From contig JAIRUL010000180.1 in the NCBI GenBank assembly GCA_031254445.1, forward strand, positions 1-14,181: a stretch of DNA of 14,181 nt, read 5' to 3'. The translations under genes were made by a program, and so were the position numbers. This document shows, piece after piece, positions 1-6,249 of this stretch (position 1 is its first letter; each line of letters opens with the position of its first letter). The notes beneath the pieces were generated by a model. That model searched no databases. It saw only the letters and a program-made list of their open reading frames with translations, and was not told where the DNA came from. Origin of the DNA: Chitinispirillales bacterium. Lineage in GTDB: Bacteria; Fibrobacterota; Chitinivibrionia; Chitinivibrionales; Chitinispirillaceae.

Positions 1-136
1 ATACCTACTGCGGATTTTAGGTTTAAAGGCTTTATTCCTACCAATATCCGCGCGGTATAAATCGTAGTGTTTTGAGAAGCAATGCTAAACATAGCTAAAA
101 ACAAGGGTGCATCCAAGCAAAGGGGCGCTGTTTATT

Positions 137-994
137 ATGGAAAACACGGTTACTGCCGCGCATAATTTTAGTTTGCCTACGCTGTTGAAGCAGGGGGATT
201 TTGACGTCGCTAAGGCGCCGGACGCGCCTCTGAAGGAGTATTTCGCGCTGCTTTCGGAGATCATAAACCGCGCGCCGCGGGTTATCGACTCGCTGAACAA
301 GCTCGCGGTGTTCGACGACTCCGAAAAGGCGCTGAAAGACCTCGCGGATATGCAGACGCTTTTGGCTATGGCCGGCTGCGACAAGCTCGCCGCCCCCGTA
401 AGCGAAATCTCGTGCTCCGACAAGGACTCCGACATGGCTCACGCCGTCCCGCAAGTTATGGCGGTTTTGAACGAGTTTTGCCGGATTTTTACGCGGCTCT
501 TAACCGCGAGGCTCGCGGACGGGGAACCTAGCGTTTACGGCGGGACGCCCTTGCAGAACGCGTATAAGCAGGCCTTAGACGAGGTCAGCAAGGAAGAGTC
601 TTCCCGCAAGCTGAAGATTTTGGCGGTTGACGACATGCTATTTATGCTGAGCACCGTGTCGCAGATACTGAGCGACGAGTACAAAGTCTACGAGCTGACG
701 GACCCGATGATGCTTGAGGCGGCGCTGCAGTTTGTCACGCCGGAGCTGTTCCTGCTCGACTATGACATGCCGCAACGCAACGGCTTCGACCTTATGCCCA
801 TTATTAGGGGATATCCAGAGCACAAGGAGACGCCCATAATATTTTTGACGGCGACCGGGACGAACACCAGCGTTCTCAAAGCGCTTAAGCTCGGGGCGTG
901 CGATTACCTAGTGAAACCGATTAAAGCGAAGCTGCTGCGCCAGAAGGTCGCGGCGCACATCGTTAGGAAAAACCGTTTTAACATCGCGTCGTAA
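137..994 (+). CDS. CheY-like response regulator with conserved helical N-terminal domain
   Basis: This 285-residue soluble protein is a probable phosphorelay end point. Residues about 158-276 form a receiver (REC) domain with every catalytic residue present: acidic pair D165/D166, phospho-acceptor D208 in LLDYDMP, T238 in FLTAT and K260 in LVKP. Residues about 1-150 are a mostly helical region that I do not recognise; it is shared with the paralogue at 6250-7086 (KEYFALLSEII, RVIDSLNKL) and lacks the HxxKG motif of an HPt domain. There is no DNA-binding or enzymatic output domain after REC. I chose ATG 137 over the in-frame GTG at 107 because AGGGG lies 11 bases upstream and because the paralogue aligns from here. 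The hybrid kinase gene follows after 19 bases, so the two are probably co-transcribed. No convincing promoter is visible in bases 1-136. The family call is firm; the partner kinase is inferred from context. Confidence 0.9.
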   Translation: MENTVTAAHNFSLPTLLKQGDFDVAKAPDAPLKEYFALLSEIINRAPRVIDSLNKLAVFDDSEKALKDLADMQTLLAMAGCDKLAAPVSEISCSDKDSDMAHAVPQVMAVLNEFCRIFTRLLTARLADGEPSVYGGTPLQNAYKQALDEVSKEESSRKLKILAVDDMLFMLSTVSQILSDEYKVYELTDPMMLEAALQFVTPELFLLDYDMPQRNGFDLMPIIRGYPEHKETPIIFLTATGTNTSVLKALKLGACDYLVKPIKAKLLRQKVAAHIVRKNRFNIAS

Positions 995-1013
995 AAGCAA
1001 CCGGAGGCATTGT

Positions 1014-3989
1014 ATGAGAGAGCGGATAGTGTGTTTGCTGATAGCGGTGGCGTTTCTGCCCCCGCTTGATTCCGGCAGCCGGCATAGCGGCGCGCCGAGC
1101 ATGTGCGGGGAGGCGGCGATCCGGTCTTTCTACGAGGTGCCAGGCGTCACAGGGGAAGAGGCGCAGGCTATAGAGGCGCGCGTAGCGGGCGGCGACACGC
1201 TTGTTTACGGGACGACTCCGAGCGCCGAGTCGTTTGTAGGCGAAAACGGGGAAGTATGCGGCTTTACCGCGCGGATATGCGAGTGGATGAGCGCGCTCTT
1301 CGGCATACCGGTTAAGCCGGTAATTTATTCGAGGGAAAACTTGATCGATGGCCTTGACAAAGGCGAAATAGATTTTACCGGCGAGTTTACGGTTACGGAG
1401 GAGCGGCTCGAGACGTATTTCATGACCGACGCAATCGCCAAGCGCGCGATTAAGTATTTTGTGATAGAGGGCAGCCCGCCGTTTGACGAAATAGCGCGGC
1501 AGCGCCCGCTGCGCTGCGCGTTTTTGCCCGGCACGGCCACGTGGCGCGCCGTTGCGGCCTCTTTCTCGGGCGTCCGCTTCGACACGGTGTTTGTCGACAA
1601 CAGCCTGCGCGTGTACGGCATGCTAAAGAGCGGCGAAATCGACGCGTTCTTTAGCGAGGCTCATGGCGAATACGCCTTCGACGCCTACGGCGACGTCGCC
1701 GCCCATTCGTTCGTCCCGCTTATATACGAACCGGTCTCGCTCGCCACGCGCAACCCAGCCCTTGCCCCTTTCATCAGCGTTATGCAAAAGGCGATATCAA
1801 GCGGCGGCAGCCGCCATTTGACGCAGATGTACAACTGCGGCCGCGACGATTACATGAAGCGCAAAATGGCCGCGCGCCTTACGGACGCGGAGCGCGCGTA
1901 CATACGGGGCAACCCGGTGGTACGCTTCGCCGCCGAGTACGACAACTACCCCGTGAGCTTTTACAACGTCCACGAGAGGGAGTGGCAAGGCATCGCGTTT
2001 GACGTGATGAAAGAGGCGGGGCGGCTTACAGGGCTAAAATTTGAGCGGGCCAACGCCCGCAAGGCGGAGTGGCCGGAGCTTTTAGAGCTGCTCAAAAGCG
2101 GGGAGGCCGCCATGGTGACCGAGCTTGTGCGCACCGAAGACAAGGAGCGCGAGGGCCAGTTTCTGTGGTCGAAGAAGCCCATCCTCATAGACAGCTACGT
2201 GCTGGTGTCCAAGGCCGGCTATCCGAACCTAAGCCTAAACGAGATATTGAACGCGCGCGTCGCCCTAATGAAGCAAGCCGCCTACACCGAACAGTTTAAC
2301 AGATGGTTCCCCGGCCACGCGAACAGCGTCGAATACGACAACTACGAGCTTGCCGTCGCCGCGCTTACGAAAGGCGAGGTGGACATGGTCATGTCCAGCC
2401 GCAAGGAGCTTGTGTCGCTCATAAACTACAACGAACATTCGGGCTACAAGGCGAATGTCATATTCGACCAGCCGCTTGAGTCGACGTTCGGCTTCGGCGC
2501 GAACGAAGGCGTGCTGGCCGGCATCATCGACAAGGCGCTTGGGATTATGGAGGTGGGCGCCATATCCGACAACTGGATGTACAAGACCTACGACTACCGC
2601 GCAAAAGTCGCCGAGGCGCAGCGCCCGTGGTTCATGGGCGCCGCTCTGCTGGCGCTTGCCGTGCTGGCCCTGATACTAGCCATGTTTTATAAAAGCCGCA
2701 CCATAGGGAAGCGGTTGGTGAAACTCGTGGCGGAAAAGACCTCTACGCTTACCGCTATCTTCAACGCCACGCCGGATTTAATACTATGCAAAGACCTGAA
2801 GTCGCGCATTACCGAGTGCAACAAGGCAGTGGAAGACTATTTTGATTCGGAGAGGTCGGGCATAATAGGCAAAGACGACGCGGCCGCTTTCGGGATGCCG
2901 CAGGACGTGGTGAAGCGGTACGTCGCCTTAGACAAGCAAATTTTTAAGAGCAAGCAAGCCGTCACGGTCGAAGAGTCCATACCCGCTTCCGGCGGGCAAG
3001 CGCAGATTTTTGAGACGATAAAGTCGCCGCTCATACAAGACGGCAGGGTGACGGGCCTCGTAGCGATGTCGCGCGATATAACGAGCCGCAAGGCCACGGA
3101 GGAAGAGGCGAAGAGCGCCTCCAAGGCGAAAAGCCTCTTTGTCGCCAACATGAGCCATGAGATGCGCACGCCGATGAACGTCATCGTCGGGCTCACAGGC
3201 CTAATGCTTGAGGACGACGGCACCCCGTGCTACCTCAAGGAGACGCTCAAAAAAGTAAGCACGGCCGGCGATACATTGATGGGGCTTATAAACAACGTGT
3301 TAGACATCTCCAAAATTGAGGCCGGCAAGCTGGAACTTATGCCCGTGCTATACGAAACGGCCAGCCTGATAAACGACATCGTCACGCTCAACATGATACG
3401 CATAGAGGACAAGCCAGTCACGTTTACGCTTGACATAGAAGAAGACCTGCCGAGCATGATGGTGGGCGACGACTTGCGTGTAAAGCAGGTTCTGAACAAC
3501 CTTCTTAGCAATGCGTTCAAATACACAAAAGAGGGGAACGTTACCCTAAGCGTAAACTATAGGCTTGACTGCGGCGACGTGTGGGTGACTTTCCGCATAA
3601 TCGACACCGGCATAGGCATACGCGACGAGGACATAGCGAAGCTCTTTACCGACTACAACCAAGTTGACGCGCTGGCCAACCGCGAGATAGAGGGGACCGG
3701 CCTCGGCCTGAGCATCACCAAAAAGATAGTGGAGCAGATGGACGGCGACATAACGGTGGAGAGCGAATACGGCAAAGGGACGGCATTTTGCGTGACGATC
3801 CGCCAAACGTTCGCCACCGAGAAGCCGATAGGCAAAGAAACCGCCGAAAACCTGCGCAGCTTCCGCTATGCCGACAAGAGAAAACACGCGCACGAAAAGC
3901 TGTCGCGCCCAAACCTAAGCTACGCCAACGCGCTCGTGGTGGACGACTTCCCCACGAACTTAGACGTTGCCGCCGGAATGCTGCGCTAG
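1014..3989 (+). CDS. BvgS/EvgS-like hybrid sensor histidine kinase, receiver domain truncated by in-frame TAG
   Basis: Membrane sensor kinase of 991 residues as read. A signal peptide (about 1-20, no clear lipobox) precedes two tandem periplasmic Venus-flytrap domains of the SBP_bac_3 type: about 62-285 (GEIDFTGEFTVTEER typical of the fold) and about 300-525. A transmembrane helix follows at about 539-559, then a PAS domain (575-692), HisKA with phospho-accepting H715 in SHEMRTP, and HATPase_c with N-box around N828-N833, DTGIGI 864-869 and GTGLGLS 894-900. A receiver starts at about 971 (VVDDFPTN) but stops after R991. The reading frame stays open past the TAG to 4331, and the paralogue at 10053 has Lys (AAG) at that point, so a single A-to-T change explains the truncation. 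The start has a good site, GGAGG six bases before ATG 1014. Ligand unknown; flytraps of this class often bind amino acids or other small solutes. Kinase activity may survive, but intramolecular transfer to the receiver should not unless the stop is read through. Confidence 0.9.
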   Translation: MRERIVCLLIAVAFLPPLDSGSRHSGAPSMCGEAAIRSFYEVPGVTGEEAQAIEARVAGGDTLVYGTTPSAESFVGENGEVCGFTARICEWMSALFGIPVKPVIYSRENLIDGLDKGEIDFTGEFTVTEERLETYFMTDAIAKRAIKYFVIEGSPPFDEIARQRPLRCAFLPGTATWRAVAASFSGVRFDTVFVDNSLRVYGMLKSGEIDAFFSEAHGEYAFDAYGDVAAHSFVPLIYEPVSLATRNPALAPFISVMQKAISSGGSRHLTQMYNCGRDDYMKRKMAARLTDAERAYIRGNPVVRFAAEYDNYPVSFYNVHEREWQGIAFDVMKEAGRLTGLKFERANARKAEWPELLELLKSGEAAMVTELVRTEDKEREGQFLWSKKPILIDSYVLVSKAGYPNLSLNEILNARVALMKQAAYTEQFNRWFPGHANSVEYDNYELAVAALTKGEVDMVMSSRKELVSLINYNEHSGYKANVIFDQPLESTFGFGANEGVLAGIIDKALGIMEVGAISDNWMYKTYDYRAKVAEAQRPWFMGAALLALAVLALILAMFYKSRTIGKRLVKLVAEKTSTLTAIFNATPDLILCKDLKSRITECNKAVEDYFDSERSGIIGKDDAAAFGMPQDVVKRYVALDKQIFKSKQAVTVEESIPASGGQAQIFETIKSPLIQDGRVTGLVAMSRDITSRKATEEEAKSASKAKSLFVANMSHEMRTPMNVIVGLTGLMLEDDGTPCYLKETLKKVSTAGDTLMGLINNVLDISKIEAGKLELMPVLYETASLINDIVTLNMIRIEDKPVTFTLDIEEDLPSMMVGDDLRVKQVLNNLLSNAFKYTKEGNVTLSVNYRLDCGDVWVTFRIIDTGIGIRDEDIAKLFTDYNQVDALANREIEGTGLGLSITKKIVEQMDGDITVESEYGKGTAFCVTIRQTFATEKPIGKETAENLRSFRYADKRKHAHEKLSRPNLSYANALVVDDFPTNLDVAAGMLR

Positions 3990-4331
3990 TATAAAATAAA
4001 TGTGGATTGCGTGACAAGCGGAAAAGAAGCCGTGGAGCGCATAACCGCCGCCGAGCCGCGGTACGACGCCGTCTTTATGGATCACATGATGCCGGAGATG
4101 GACGGCATAGAGGCGACGGAAGCCATACGCGCCTTAGGCACGCAGTACGCGGAAGAGGTGCCGATTATCGCCCTAACGGCGAACGCGGTCGCCGGAAACG
4201 AAAAGATGTTTTTGGAGAAAGGCTTCAACGCGTTTTTGCCCAAGCCGATAAACGTGACGGTCTTGGACGCAGTGATCCAGCGGTGGGTTAGGGATAGGTC
4301 GAAAGAGGCGGCGGCTGCGCGTCCGGCATAG
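3990..4331 (+). pseudogene. detached 3' part of the hybrid kinase: rest of its receiver domain
   Basis: This stretch continues the frame of the kinase at 1014 directly after the TAG at 3987-3989. It encodes the remainder of the receiver domain, including the phospho-acceptor Asp in MDHMMPEMDG (GAT at 4080-4082), the conserved Thr in IALTAN and the Lys in LPKP (AAG at 4242-4244). It aligns without gaps to the C-terminus of the kinase at 10053-13370 and ends in TAG at 4329-4331. A GTG at 4002 could start a roughly 109-residue polypeptide, but no ribosome binding site precedes it, and the first receiver strand with its acidic pair is left upstream of the stop. It is therefore either a dead remnant or a tail made only by stop-codon readthrough. 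A sequencing error is also possible. Confidence 0.75.
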
Positions 4332-4346
4332 CCGCGCCACGCGCGG
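4332..4346. terminator. possible bidirectional hairpin between convergent genes
   Basis: CCGCGC (4332-4337) and GCGCGG (4341-4346) form a perfect 6-bp stem with a CAC loop. It sits in the 24-base gap between the kinase stop (4331) and the convergent lipoprotein stop (4356). No T-run follows on either strand, so it is not a classical intrinsic terminator; the position is the main support. Confidence 0.25.
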
Positions 4347-4355
4347 AGGCGCGCC

Positions 4356-5054
4356 TTACCAGACAAACAGCCACTTTACGCCGTGGTACAGCCCGTAAAA
4401 AACCCAGCCCACCGGCCCGGGTTTTGTTTTCTCCCTAAAGCCGACCGAGACAATCGAATACGCCACGCTTTTCTCCGCCGACTTCACCCTTCCCTCTAAT
4501 CTTTCTATCTCTAAAACTATGCGCTCAAGCTCCTTTTCGATATTTAAAATTTCGCCCACGGAATCGGCTTTTTCAAGCAACGCCAGATACCTGTCCCGAA
4601 CGGTTTTTAAGTTGTCTAACCGGATAACGTTATCGTTGTACTGGTCGGTGATATCTGTCCCCGTTTTCGATTCGTGCGCCGTCTTGCCAAGCGCTTTTGA
4701 AGTGTTTATGAATCTATCGGCGTTATCTTGCGGAATCCGCGCGGTTATATAGTTTTTAGACTCTTGCACAATGAACCCGTTGCAGCTTTTCACGCTTTGG
4801 TGAAGAATCTTGCTTGTCTCTTCCTCGTGCTTAACGATTAGCGACAAAGACATAGAATACGCGACCATCCTGCCGCCCGTTTCTTCCGACCCCCGCGGCG
4901 AGTATTCGTTAGACCGAGCCATCCCGTAAGACGGAGCCATCTCGGACTTGCTGCTCGCGCAGGAGGATAGGGCGGCGGGCAGGGAGACGGATAGGGACAA
5001 GGTTGCAAAAATAACGATTGGCCGAACGGCCCTTTTCACGCAGGCATTATTCAT
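4356..5054 (-). CDS. DUF4349-type lipoprotein
   Basis: A 232-residue predicted lipoprotein. The N-terminus has a basic region (KRAVR) and hydrophobic core ending in the lipobox LSSC, with Cys32 as the likely lipidated residue. A Ser/Pro-rich linker follows. Residues about 63-210 match the DUF4349 family as I remember it: YSMSLSLIV, a stretch ending ARIPQDNADRF, a long charged coiled-coil segment (VGEILNIEKELERIVLEIERLEGRV) and then SIVSVGFREK. The C-terminus, GPVGWVFYGLYHGVKWLFVW, is hydrophobic and typical of the family. Its biochemical function is unknown; it probably sits at the outer face of a membrane. The gene faces the signalling genes and is convergent with the truncated kinase, so it belongs to a separate transcription unit. 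On its coding strand AAGGAG lies 12 bases before the ATG, with GAGGG closer. No functional link to the phosphorelay is visible. Confidence 0.8.
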   Translation of the reverse strand: MNNACVKRAVRPIVIFATLSLSVSLPAALSSCASSKSEMAPSYGMARSNEYSPRGSEETGGRMVAYSMSLSLIVKHEEETSKILHQSVKSCNGFIVQESKNYITARIPQDNADRFINTSKALGKTAHESKTGTDITDQYNDNVIRLDNLKTVRDRYLALLEKADSVGEILNIEKELERIVLEIERLEGRVKSAEKSVAYSIVSVGFREKTKPGPVGWVFYGLYHGVKWLFVW

Positions 5055-5127
5055 TTCAGCCGCCCTCTCCTTTACATTGTTTATTTATTTCGCAATGACA
5101 CGATGCATCTATGTCTATTTTTATAGG

Positions 5128-5143
5128 GATAATATACATTATC
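5128..5143. promoter_or_regulatory. 16-bp palindrome, candidate operator of the lipoprotein gene
   Basis: GATAAT (5128-5133) and ATTATC (5138-5143) are perfect inverted half-sites separated by four bases. The site overlaps the predicted -10 box of the leftward promoter, where a repressor would act. The half-sites resemble those of Fur-type boxes, but the spacing differs from the classical 19-bp site, so the regulator cannot be named. Confidence 0.35.
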
Positions 5144-5159
5144 GCGGTGGATGGCGCAA
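5131..5159 (-). promoter_or_regulatory. candidate sigma-70-like promoter for the DUF4349 lipoprotein gene
   Basis: On the minus strand, TTGCGC (5159-5154) is followed after exactly 17 bases by TATATT (5136-5131). The -10 box matches consensus at five of six positions, the -35 at three of six. It lies about 80 bases before the start codon at 5054. Prediction only. Confidence 0.35.
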
Positions 5160-5191
5160 CTTTTTTTAATCAAGATTAAAAGATAAAGGTA

Positions 5192-5254
5192 AAATCTTTT
5201 AAATCTTTTAAATCTTTTAAATCTTTTAAATCTTTTAAATCTTTTAAATCTTTT
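5192..5254. repeat. 9-bp tandem repeat, seven perfect copies
   Basis: The unit AAATCTTTT repeats seven times without a mismatch from 5192 to 5254, then decays (AAAATC, TTTAAAATC) to about 5285. The reverse complement of the unit, AAAAGATTT, recurs inside each of the 62-64-bp repeats to the right. It may be a slippage-prone microsatellite or the AT-rich edge of a larger repeat element. Confidence 0.9.
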
Positions 5255-5291
5255 AAAATCAAATTCAAATTCTTTAAAATCTTTTTCAGAC

Positions 5292-5306
5292 GAAGCCTAC
5301 GGCTTC
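5292..5306. repeat. short perfect hairpin
   Basis: GAAGCC (5292-5297) pairs with GGCTTC (5301-5306) around a TAC loop. First member of a run of palindromes in this region. Confidence 0.6.
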
Positions 5307-5311
5307 ATAAC

Positions 5312-5333
5312 GTGTGGCGCAGAGCCGCCACAC
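5312..5333. repeat. 8-bp stem hairpin with CAGAGC loop
   Basis: GTGTGGCG (5312-5319) pairs perfectly with CGCCACAC (5326-5333) around a six-base loop. The central GCAGAGC recurs in the hairpin at 5469-5485, whose outer stem is different. Confidence 0.7.
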
Positions 5334-5378
5334 AAAGTCAAAGTCAAAATCCGGTACACCGCCCGTCTTTGACCCACC

Positions 5379-5436
5379 GCGCCCACCGGGGCGCTTGTTT
5401 TCAAACGGTGCCCCCCCGCCACCTTTGGTGGGGGGG
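5379..5436. repeat. overlapping GC-rich hairpins
   Basis: GCGCCC/GGGCGC (5379-5384 with 5389-5394) forms one stem. GGGGCGCTTG from 5388 can pair instead with CAA plus GTGCCCC (5402-5414) around a TTTT loop with a three-base bulge. CCACC/GGTGG with flanking C and G runs (5411-5436) forms a third stem around TTT. The stems share bases, so they are mutually exclusive in a transcript. Confidence 0.55.
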
Positions 5437-5468
5437 AATGGACGGGGGGGCTACTTTATCGGGGCGTT

Positions 5469-5485
5469 ACGGGGCAGAGCCCCGT
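5469..5485. repeat. 7-bp stem hairpin with AGA loop
   Basis: ACGGGGC (5469-5475) pairs perfectly with GCCCCGT (5479-5485) around AGA. It shares the GCAGAGC core with the hairpin at 5312-5333 and leads directly into the first 62-bp direct repeat. Confidence 0.65.
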
Positions 5486-5675
5486 CCCCAAAAGAAGTAA
5501 AAGATTTTGACTTTAAAGCCATCGGCCTGCGGCCTCAGGCTTCCCGTCCCCAAAAGAATTAAAAGATTTTGACTTTAAAGCCATCGGCCTGCGGCCTCAG
5601 GCTTCCCGTCCCCAAAAGAATTTTAAAAGATTTTGACTTTAAAGCCATCGGCCTGCGGCCTCAGGCTTCCCGTCC
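5481..5675. repeat. three tandem copies of a 62-64-bp repeat
   Basis: Copies run 5481-5542 (62 bp), 5543-5604 (62 bp) and 5605-5668 (64 bp), followed by a partial start CCCGTCC to 5675. They are almost identical: copies one and two differ at GT/TT after CCAAAAGAA, and copy three has two extra T there. Each contains GATTTTGACTTT and an interrupted hairpin made of AAGCC, GGCC, GGCC and GGCTT. The near identity suggests recent tandem duplication. Confidence 0.92.
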
Positions 5676-5697
5676 AACCCTCTTTTTTTACTATAAT

Positions 5698-5727
5698 TTA
5701 ACATACCGCCAATGCACATAATATATA
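5698..5727 (+). promoter_or_regulatory. candidate promoter for the HPt-led operon
   Basis: TTAACA (5698-5703, five of six matches to the -35 consensus) lies 18 bases before TATATA (5722-5727, four of six), just right of the repeat block. A TATATT at 5724-5729 is a better -10 but with 20-base spacing. This would give a leader of about 80 bases before the ATG at 5814. Prediction only. Confidence 0.3.
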
Positions 5728-5813
5728 TTTATCCGATGAAAAAGCTTGGCCGATCCTAGAGCAAAAAATATCTAAGAGTGTATTATTTAAGCATTTAAGG
5801 GAGAAGGAGGGTT

Positions 5814-6206
5814 ATGGACGAAATCGACTATTCGGAGATTGACGTTTCCGACATCGACATTCCGGGGGTAGACGCGGAGGCGGGGAGCGCCCTGTACGGC
5901 GAGGAGATGGACATCTATATACCCGTGCTGCAGTCGTTTGTGGACAACATCCCCGCGGCGGTGGACAAGCTCCGCGTCGTCTCGGAGGCGGCGCTCAAGG
6001 AGTACGCCACGGCGGTGCACGGGCTCAAGGGGTCGTGCGCGGGCATCGGGGCGGAGGCGGTGAGGGCGATGGCGTTCGACCTGGAGACCAAGTCGAAGGC
6101 GGGCGACCTCGCGAGCGTACTGGCGCAGAACGCGGCGCTCATTGAGCGCACGGAGAAGCTGATTGGCGACATAAAGGCGTGGCTAAGCGGGTTGCGGGGC
6201 AGCTAA
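5814..6206 (+). CDS. stand-alone histidine phosphotransfer (HPt) protein
   Basis: A 130-residue soluble protein consisting of one HPt domain with an acidic N-terminal tail (about 1-25, rich in Asp, Glu and Ile). The phospho-accepting His69 lies in AVHGLKGSCAGIGAE, the standard HPt signature with the HxLKG core. Helices before and after it (EEMDIYIPVLQSFVDNIPAAVDKL; VRAMAFDLETKSKAGD) match the four-helix bundle. Such proteins take phosphate from a receiver domain and hand it to another. The kinases downstream have a receiver but no fused HPt, and the next gene is a response regulator, so this protein is probably the shared relay between them. AAGGAGG lies four bases before the ATG. The gene heads a run of co-directional genes; the gap to the next one is 43 bases. 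The domain call is firm, the pairing is inferred. Confidence 0.93.
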   Translation: MDEIDYSEIDVSDIDIPGVDAEAGSALYGEEMDIYIPVLQSFVDNIPAAVDKLRVVSEAALKEYATAVHGLKGSCAGIGAEAVRAMAFDLETKSKAGDLASVLAQNAALIERTEKLIGDIKAWLSGLRGS

Positions 6207-6249
6207 ACGGAACGGGGTTGGGCGCGCGGGCATGGGAGGGGAGGGCCTT

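Larger units (their letters stand above)
5160..5697. other. repeat- and hairpin-rich intergenic region without a credible gene
   Basis: This stretch between divergent transcription units holds, from left to right, an AT-rich 9-bp tandem array, several GC-rich hairpins and three 62-64-bp direct repeats. Two short frames (62 codons from 5312, 82 codons from 5314) run through the repeats, but they have no good ribosome binding site and consist of translated repeat sequence. The 12-mer AAAGTCAAAATC at 5340-5351 recurs inverted at 5503-5514, 5565-5576 and 5629-5640, so the hairpin cluster is bracketed by inverted copies. Base composition swings from almost pure A/T to almost pure G/C within 200 bases, unlike the coding regions. 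Confidence 0.7.

Noticed and set aside
1..60. Frame 1 is open from the window edge to TAA at 58-60 and could be the tail of an upstream gene
   Set aside because: Nineteen codons with no recognisable motif; frame 2 is equally open to 66, so neither can be supported.
107..136. Earlier GTG start for the first response regulator
   Set aside because: No good ribosome binding site precedes it, and the extra ten residues have no counterpart in the paralogue, which aligns from ATG 137.
3987..4331. General reassignment of TAG to an amino acid in this organism
   Set aside because: TAG also ends the regulator at 7084-7086 at the expected length, and reading through the TAG at 4329-4331 would add unrelated sequence antisense to the lipoprotein gene.
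5353..5366. GTACACCGCCCGT-like string resembling the conserved 3' end of 16S rRNA
   Set aside because: It lacks two bases of the universal motif, and no rRNA sequence flanks it; the match is chance within GC-rich DNA.
5314..5562. 82-codon open frame (and an overlapping 62-codon frame from 5312) in the repeat region
   Set aside because: It has no convincing ribosome binding site, its composition follows the hairpins and direct repeats, and it ends inside a repeat copy.
5669..5690. Intrinsic terminator formed by the last repeat hairpin and the T-run at 5683-5689
   Set aside because: The T-run starts about 14 bases after the stem, too far for a standard intrinsic terminator, and no gene reads into it.
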